This document shows positions 58,401 through 64,000 of a stretch of 64,000 nt of DNA, piece after piece. The DNA comes from Hydractinia symbiolongicarpus (taxonomy: Eukaryota; Cnidaria; Hydrozoa; Anthoathecata; Hydractiniidae), in contig NC_079878.1 in NCBI RefSeq assembly GCF_029227915.1, forward strand, positions 10,788,001 through 10,852,000, in the 5' to 3' direction. Both the position numbers and the translations under genes were made by a program. Below the pieces are notes generated by a model that ran no database searches, was not told the origin of the DNA, and saw only the letters and a program-made list of their open reading frames with translations. Position 1 is the first letter of the stretch. The number at the start of each line of letters is the position of its first letter.

Positions 58401-61400
58401 AATCCATCGATGTACTGTAGCGATCGGTAGGTTCTCTGTGACGGTCTGAGGGACGTCGCAAATAGTCTATTCGGTCTCTTGGACGATCCAAAGGATCTCT
58501 ATATCGGTCTAATGGTTCTCCTACGTGTTCACGCGGTCCTCTGTACGGGTCATACAGTTCTCTAGGTCGGTATACATTTCTTGGCGGTATATCACCATAG
58601 CGATCTAAGTATTCCCTACGCCCTCCGCGATCTTCAGGACGATCATACATATCTCTTCTTTGGTCCAACGTATCTAAGGGATACCTATCGCGTTCCATAC
58701 CTCTTCCTTCGTAATAGGGGTCTGGATCGCGTAAAGGTCTATTCTCGACACGCACATGACCATAGTCGATGGTGTAAGGGGCGTCGCGTTCTATAGGTCG
58801 TCTTGGAGGTAAATCGTACGGGTCTCGTTTATGGTCAAATTCATTAAATGGTCTATCTAAATCTCTATTATAAGCTGGGTCTCTATACAGTGGTGGGTAA
58901 GACTCTCTAGGTTCTAAACGTCTGATTGGTTCATCTCTCATGTCAATTGGATCACGTGGGTATCTCCCTACATCGTGCGGCGCTAGTATAGAAATAAATT
59001 TTATAAAATATACATATACAATCTACCTTTCAAAGCAAAAAAGAACAATCGCGGTATTATTACCTGCTGGTGGAAAACGATCATTGTATGGATCATCAAG
59101 AATAAGTCTTCTTCGACGTTCATACTCATCTGCAGCTGGATCTGGTCGTAACACATCTGGGAATCCTCCCAATATCTCCTTTCGTCTTCGCTCATATTCT
59201 AAATCGACGCTATTCCCTCCAAATATTTCACGCTGTCGTTTGTCGACAATTTCGCCAACACGTGCTTTTAAGTGAGGACTGTAAACGTCTACAGGCTCGT
59301 CTTTTTTTATCTGGCCTAAATGAGGAAGCATGCGCTCTCGTTGAGATGGAGTGGCACTCTGTGACATCAGTGAAGGTAATGAGCGATCAATAGGGGGACG
59401 CTTCGCTGGCAGCGCTTGCTCCTCATAAGGGACAGCAAATTGTCTCTTTCTGCTGATCTCATCTTCCTTCATAGTCTCGATATTTTCGTTTTTCATATTA
59501 TGTTGATGTATCTCATCTGGTTTAGGTTTTGCGGATGGGGGACACGATTGCGGTGGTACAACTTTATTTGCACCTGGATTCGTAGTCTCGATCTAACAAT
59601 AACAAAACAAAATAAAACCACTAGCGTATAAAATTACATCACAAGAAAGCATTTGCAAACTTTTACAGTCAATTGTACAGTGAAACATTACCTTGGTTGA
59701 ATTCTCTGCTGTATTTCTGGCTAGCTGCTTTGCTAATGATGAAAAAATATATAAAATATATAATAAAATATATGATAATTGCAATAAGAAATTTGCTTTA
59801 AACACTTTACAAAGTACAGAAGCACTAACCTTGGTTTTCATTAACTGCTTTCAAATCTCTATTTTGGGGATGTTCGAATGCACAAGATGGATCCACACAG
59901 CTAAAAAAACAGGGAAAGGTGTAAACATTTATTTTAAAGAAGTTAATTATTTGCAAAACTGATTTTTACGAAATTCGCAACTTTCTCTAGGCTGAAAGTA
60001 AGTCCTCGCAACAGATGAAAATTGGTATCAATCGTAAAAAAAATCTAAAAATCCGCTTACACTCGATTGCTTAAATAAAAAGAATAAAGATTTAGCGGAA
60101 ATTTTGCGAAAAATATTTACAAAATCCGTGAAATATAGTAGAAATTAGCCATATAGTCTTTCATTATAATATGGATATTTACATTATATGTTGCTACTTA
60201 TATATGCAAATATTTTTTACTCTTTGATTCTGTTTAAAATTATTCTCATTAAAAATGATTCGCGAAAATTAATCTTCGTGATAAATTTACATAGCACTCA
60301 CTCGAAAAAAAAAAAGAAACGAAAAGAAAATCCCCGTAAAAGCATTTACCTTTCTTTTATGGAAAATTACAAACATACCTTTGAGCTTTTTTACACATTG
60401 GGTGTTCAAACTTGCATTTCTTGCCGTGTGTACATTGTGGGAAAAACCGACATTTTACACCGACAAACTCATTCTCAGGGCGTATCATCATATTACAACT
60501 GTTGCTGTTCGCCTTCTGTGTCGTCGAACTGTCAGACTTGGGTGGAGGAGGCTGAACAGGAGGAGCTGATGTGATGGCAGCTTTTGTTGTGACTGGATCT
60601 AGAAATGGATGGAAAATTTTCTACTTTAAACTATTAATAGACTTAACAGGATTGATGTATATAAAGTTCAGTAAAAAGTGACCAGATTTTGGTTTAATGA
60701 GTAATATTTAGTGTTTTTACCGATTTTTTTTTACCGACTTCATTTTTGACAACTAATGCGTTTGTCGATCTTCGATTTTTTTTTAGTGCTCCAGAAACCA
60801 AATGTCTTAACAAACGTTGCATATTTTTAGTTCAACATTTTTTAGATGAAATTATCTCATAAAAGACTGAACAGTCAAACCGAAATAACATTCTCATTAT
60901 AAATGTTATATTTATATTGACATATTGTATTTTATATTTTAGGCTTATGAAAATAATATATGTTCGACTTAATATTTTGTCTCCGCAATGTTGACCATCT
61001 GTTTGTTGAAATGATATTTATGATTGGCTTTGATATTTCGTTGGTCAGTAGGTGTAGTCATTGGTGCTGGTACAGCTGCTTCATTTGCTGCCTGTTAATG
61101 CGATTTATTGCAACAGATGAAGGTGGTGTTTCGTCATCCGACTTACTTTCTTCCTTCTGAAGTTGTTTTCTTTATAACAGGTCTCACATTTTCTTGGTGC
61201 AAGGTAGCTCAGTCGATGTTACTTTAACTTCATCTTGAGTGTGTGGCTCAGCAAATGATAGTGAGCTTTATTAAATCTTAAGCCTTGTCGTATGAAAGCA
61301 AACTATAACAGGTCCATTTCATCTTTGGCCTTCTTCTCGCTTGTAATACTCATTATTACTGATCTGGTAAGTGCCATGGGAAGACCATTGTCTACTTTGT

Positions 61401-64000
61401 TTTTAAAAAGCACGTATAATCTTCTCAGACGACTCTGTATAAATAAATGCCTGTCATGCTGCATGGACAGCCAAAACGTGTTCGGCAACAACTGCTGTTT
61501 TAACAGTAGTTTCCAGAGCAGGAAGTTTTGCAGTAAGAGTTGTTGGTAAATTTAGATCGTGGCCAAATACTAGCTGTGCTGGACTGTAGGGAATTTTAGG
61601 CATTAATTGCCTAAGCAAGTGGTGTTTCCTAATTGTGTTCCTGATCGCGTTAAACAGTACACAAGTTAACGTTTGGTTAAGTCTCTCACATAAGACATCA
61701 TTCCAAATTTCAAAAACGCCAGCATAAGCACACACCCTTTTGTAGATATATGTTCCACACATTTGGACCAAAATGAGAATATACCTGTTCTTAATTTACT
61801 AGTAGCTGATTCTTTCTCTTTGGACACTGTGGTATCTTTCTGACTCGCTTCAGACTCTAAAACATAGAAAAAGGATAACATTTAATTTATGTGAATTAAT
61901 CTTCATTGTTGTGAATTTAATTTAAAATATACATAAAAAGTGAAACGAAGCAGTAGACAGGCAAATGTCAAATTTCATTCCTCGTGTGTTTTTCAGCTGT
62001 TTTTTTAAGGCAAAAAATTTGAAATTTAGAACAAACCTTAAAGAGTGATTTTCTTAGGAAATGACAAACTTATGAACTTCACTGAATAAGGATATTTTTC
62101 ATTTTCTGACGACAGTCTTAATGATGAAAATTATCTTTTAAAAAACATAAAATTGACAAACGGCACAAGCCTAAACTAATCCTTTTTTTTAAAAAAAGAC
62201 TCATTGAGTCTTTTAAGATCTACGTCAAGAAAGATCAACATTTTGGGCAGTCTTTGAGCTGTGATATCATTTAATTTTTGCTACAGTACATAATAATATC
62301 ATTTCCTAAGTTAAAGAAACAACGCACTGCACAGATGTAGAAACTAGAAGACAAACAGAAACATAACTTTAAAAAAATTCGAACTTTACAGCAGAGTTTT
62401 CTATATTTTTTAAATTTCTTTTTTCAGAGTAATTTCTGAGTTTGTATCATTTTAACTATTTTTTTAAAATTTTCTGATCAACCTTACCAATTCTTGTAGG
62501 GATAAGCATGCCTAAATTTATATAGAATGACCATCTGAAATAAGAACTCAGTTGTTAGGATTGGTACTTTTGATTTTAATTTATGTTAAATAAACAATTC
62601 AGAGATACCTAGACTTCTTGTTCTTTCCCCTGTACAAGTAAAATTTTGAAAGTCATAACTACTTATAGATATTTGTGGCCTCTGTCACCCCTGAATCCCT
62701 GACTGGCTGGAAAAAACACAAAAACACTTTCTCAAGTCAAAACTTTGATTATTATTATGATTAAAACTTGCAAACAAAATCTCTAAATAGAGACACATAC
62801 CTTTGTTAGACGATTTTAACATCAAGGCAGCAATCTTTGCTGCTCCAGCTGATTTCTTCTCAGCCTTTTTAAGAGCAATTTTCTTTTGCAATTCAGCATA
62901 CTGCTTTTTCAGCTCTCCCTGCTGATCTTCAATCATCTTCTGATATTTTTTTTGATAGTCAATATACTGTTTCTGATCGGGATGGTTCTGGTGCTCCTTC
63001 TGCCACTTGACAAAATCTTGATGCCATTTCTGGTAATCTGATTGATAGGTTTTAATTTGAGTTTCCAATGCTTTCAGTTGATCAGTTAATGACGCAAATG
63101 ATTCGTTGTCAACTTTGCTGTCAGTATTTTCATTAGACGGGGCTGCAGATTTAGTGTTTGTTAGTGATGGTGGAACCAAAGGAGCAGGACCTCCAGACGA
63201 TGATGGGAGTGAAGGAGGATTCGTATCTTGACTTTGAATTGGATGCCTTGTGGGAGGTGGTTGATTAGGCAATGTTGGCCTATTTCCTTGTGTTTGTTGA
63301 AGTGGTCTGTCATAGATTTGCTGTGTCATATTGTTGTTTAATTGTCTACTAGATTCTGGGGTATTGTTTGCATTTGGTGCTCTAATCCATGGCTTATTCT
63401 CAGAATTATATGGTTTGTTTTGATTTTGCCATGGTTTCTGTGGGCCTTGATTAGGCTTTTGTTGATTAAAACTAGGCCTTGAGTTTCGTGCTTGGTAATT
63501 GTCTTGGTTATTTCGTTGGTTTTGAGGTTCCACTACCTGTTGTTGCATTAAAGGTTGAATAGGTTTTTGTGGTGGTTGTTTCTGGTGGTATTGCTGTCTT
63601 TGTTGTGGCCGTTGGTTTTGTTGATTGAAGTTTCCAGCATTCCAATTTTGCTGATTTCTGTTTTGTTGACCAAACTTGTTATTGCCATACTGACGTTGTG
63701 GCTTGTGCTGTTGTTGTTGTTGCTTCTGGTTAGTTTCATGCTGATGCTGATGCGGGTATTGCTGTTGCTGCTGCTGTTTAGGTTGTTGGTACTGTCGTTG
63801 TTGTTGTTGCTGCATGTGTTGCTGTTGTTGCTGATGTGGGTACTGCTGCTGATCCTGCATAGGTTGTTGTTGCGGATACGGTTGCCACTGTTGCTGAGGA
63901 TATTGTTGCTGCTGATGCTGATCCACTTGCATACCATGTTGTTGCATAGGTTGCTGATGATATTGTTGATGCCCTTGCATACCTTGCTGTTGTTGCTGTG
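52410..64000 (-). CDS. YLPM1: YLPM1 (ZAP3) homologue with CCCH fingers, 5' end missing
   Basis: Nuclear phosphatase-1-binding type protein with a C-terminal P-loop kinase-like domain. Exons (5' to 3'): 62801 to past 64000, 61785-61856, 60379-60598, 59830-59900, 59692-59732, 59064-59592, 58117-58982, 57369-57431, 56723-56842, 56084-56209, 55583-55633, 55155-55238, 54916-55080, 54042-54093, 53737-53867, 53046-53158, 52410-52416. Every junction keeps phase; about 1300 residues are in the window. Order: Gln/His/Pro-rich region (CAG/CAA-rich), helical YQKWHQDFVKWQKEH segment, two CCCH fingers, KR-rich and RD/RE/YDP-rich region, ADILDKPGRERRPK, Walker A GIPGSGKS, LALDDYFM, DAIND, FDQFWSDAKHKGFE, LDVSELLQDASIDEVEME, IPKSRWE, GKKRVRWADIE, and a final tiny exon coding Tyr-stop. 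The C-terminal third matches YLPM1 motif by motif. The frame is open to the right edge with no start seen. Confidence 0.9.
55676..56003. repeat. Two tandem copies of a SINE-like repeat in a YLPM1 intron
   Basis: Copy 1 55676-55822 and copy 2 55823-56003 share CTAGTC start, CCGCGGAAAATCC/CCGTGGAAAAATCC, ATAT-C-CATTTGKTATT blocks, and the end ACGGCTATTATTA-AGAGAC. A similar tail (ACAGACAGACG.CGGCGCTATTATAATAG) is in an astacin intron near 39480. SINE assignment is a guess from size and dispersed tail; no tRNA-like head was identified. Confidence 0.5.
56925..57250. repeat. Diverged relative of the GTCGG MITE in a YLPM1 intron
   Basis: Contains CGTAAAAAGTGACCACATTTTGG, TTACCGACT and CAGTCGGTGACTAACCGAC-type words, as in the 31417-31731 element, but ends are eroded. 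A shorter piece lies at 60670-60790 (AGTAAAAAGTGACCAGATTTTGG in two parts, then TTTACCGACTT). Confidence 0.45.
60990..61771 (-). pseudogene. LTR retrotransposon (Ty3/gypsy or BEL-like) integrase-tail fragment
   Basis: On the minus strand in a YLPM1 intron: CERLNQTLT (integrase CERHN-like motif), then IPYSPAQLVFGHDLNLP, the conserved run after the integrase core, then AEHVLAVHAA. The frame breaks there and continues in others with several stops. No LTRs, no reverse transcriptase. It abuts the donor of the 61785-61856 exon. An old inactive fragment. Confidence 0.65.

Noticed and set aside
63548-63937. 129-codon Ser/Asn-rich frame
   Set aside because: Out-of-frame shadow of the CAG/CAA-rich YLPM1 exon.
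1-64000. CRISPR arrays, operons, bacterial regulatory sites, tRNA or rRNA genes
   Set aside because: The DNA is eukaryotic with spliced genes; no regular spaced repeats were seen and no tRNA cloverleaf was recognised by eye, though a dedicated scan was not possible.

Overview
This is a 64 kb piece of a compact, AT-rich animal genome with intron-rich genes. Gene content and style point to a cnidarian, most likely a hydrozoan (Hydractinia- or Clytia-like). The signs are short exons with clean GT-AG borders, an astacin protease with a C-terminal ShKT domain, many small inverted-repeat elements, and introns sprinkled with TTCGCGAA-type motifs. The species call is inference. No bacterial, viral or CRISPR features were seen.

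Layout. (1) 392-8708, minus: first two coding exons of a SOSS-B (NABP1/2-like) single-strand DNA-binding protein, split by an 8.1 kb repeat-filled intron; the 3' part lies beyond the left edge. (2) 11460-16577, minus: complete eight-exon NEK2 kinase. (3) 19121-19747, minus: possible two-exon small membrane protein, not recognised. (4) 22006-31966, plus: complete 22-exon PPP4R4 (HEAT-repeat regulatory subunit of protein phosphatase 4). (5) 32898-33473 and 36999-37738, minus: two tandem bHLH transcription factor genes. (6) 38151-41086, minus: nine-exon secreted astacin metalloprotease with ShKT tail. (7) 41639-41811, minus: an unidentified terminal coding exon. (8) 41.8-50.1 kb: gene-poor, with a 1.32 kb decayed pogo/mariner-like transposon, a foldback element and a few orphan ORFs. 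(9) 50130-50828, plus: intronless B-box/coiled-coil ORF. (10) 52410 to past 64000, minus: 17 exons of a YLPM1 (ZAP3) homologue with a Q-rich N-terminal part, two Nab2/ZC3H14-like CCCH fingers, an RD/RE-rich region and a C-terminal P-loop kinase-like domain; its 5' end is beyond the right edge.

Exon models were built by hand from splice signals and reading phase; each multi-exon model stays in frame across every junction, which is the main support. Protein names rest on remembered family motifs, not on a search. The genes do not form one pathway. SOSS-B, NEK2 and PPP4R4 are general DNA-repair/cell-cycle/phosphatase genes, YLPM1 is nuclear, the bHLH pair is regulatory and the astacin is secreted.

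The points most worth a second look are the CCCH fingers in the YLPM1 homologue, the astacin Met-turn lacking its Met, the conserved KEN box and Leu-Arg tail in NEK2, the divergent bHLH pair, a duplicated Cys-rich exon inside an inverted dispersed repeat, and several neat inverted-repeat elements, one of them with a perfect 51-bp stem.
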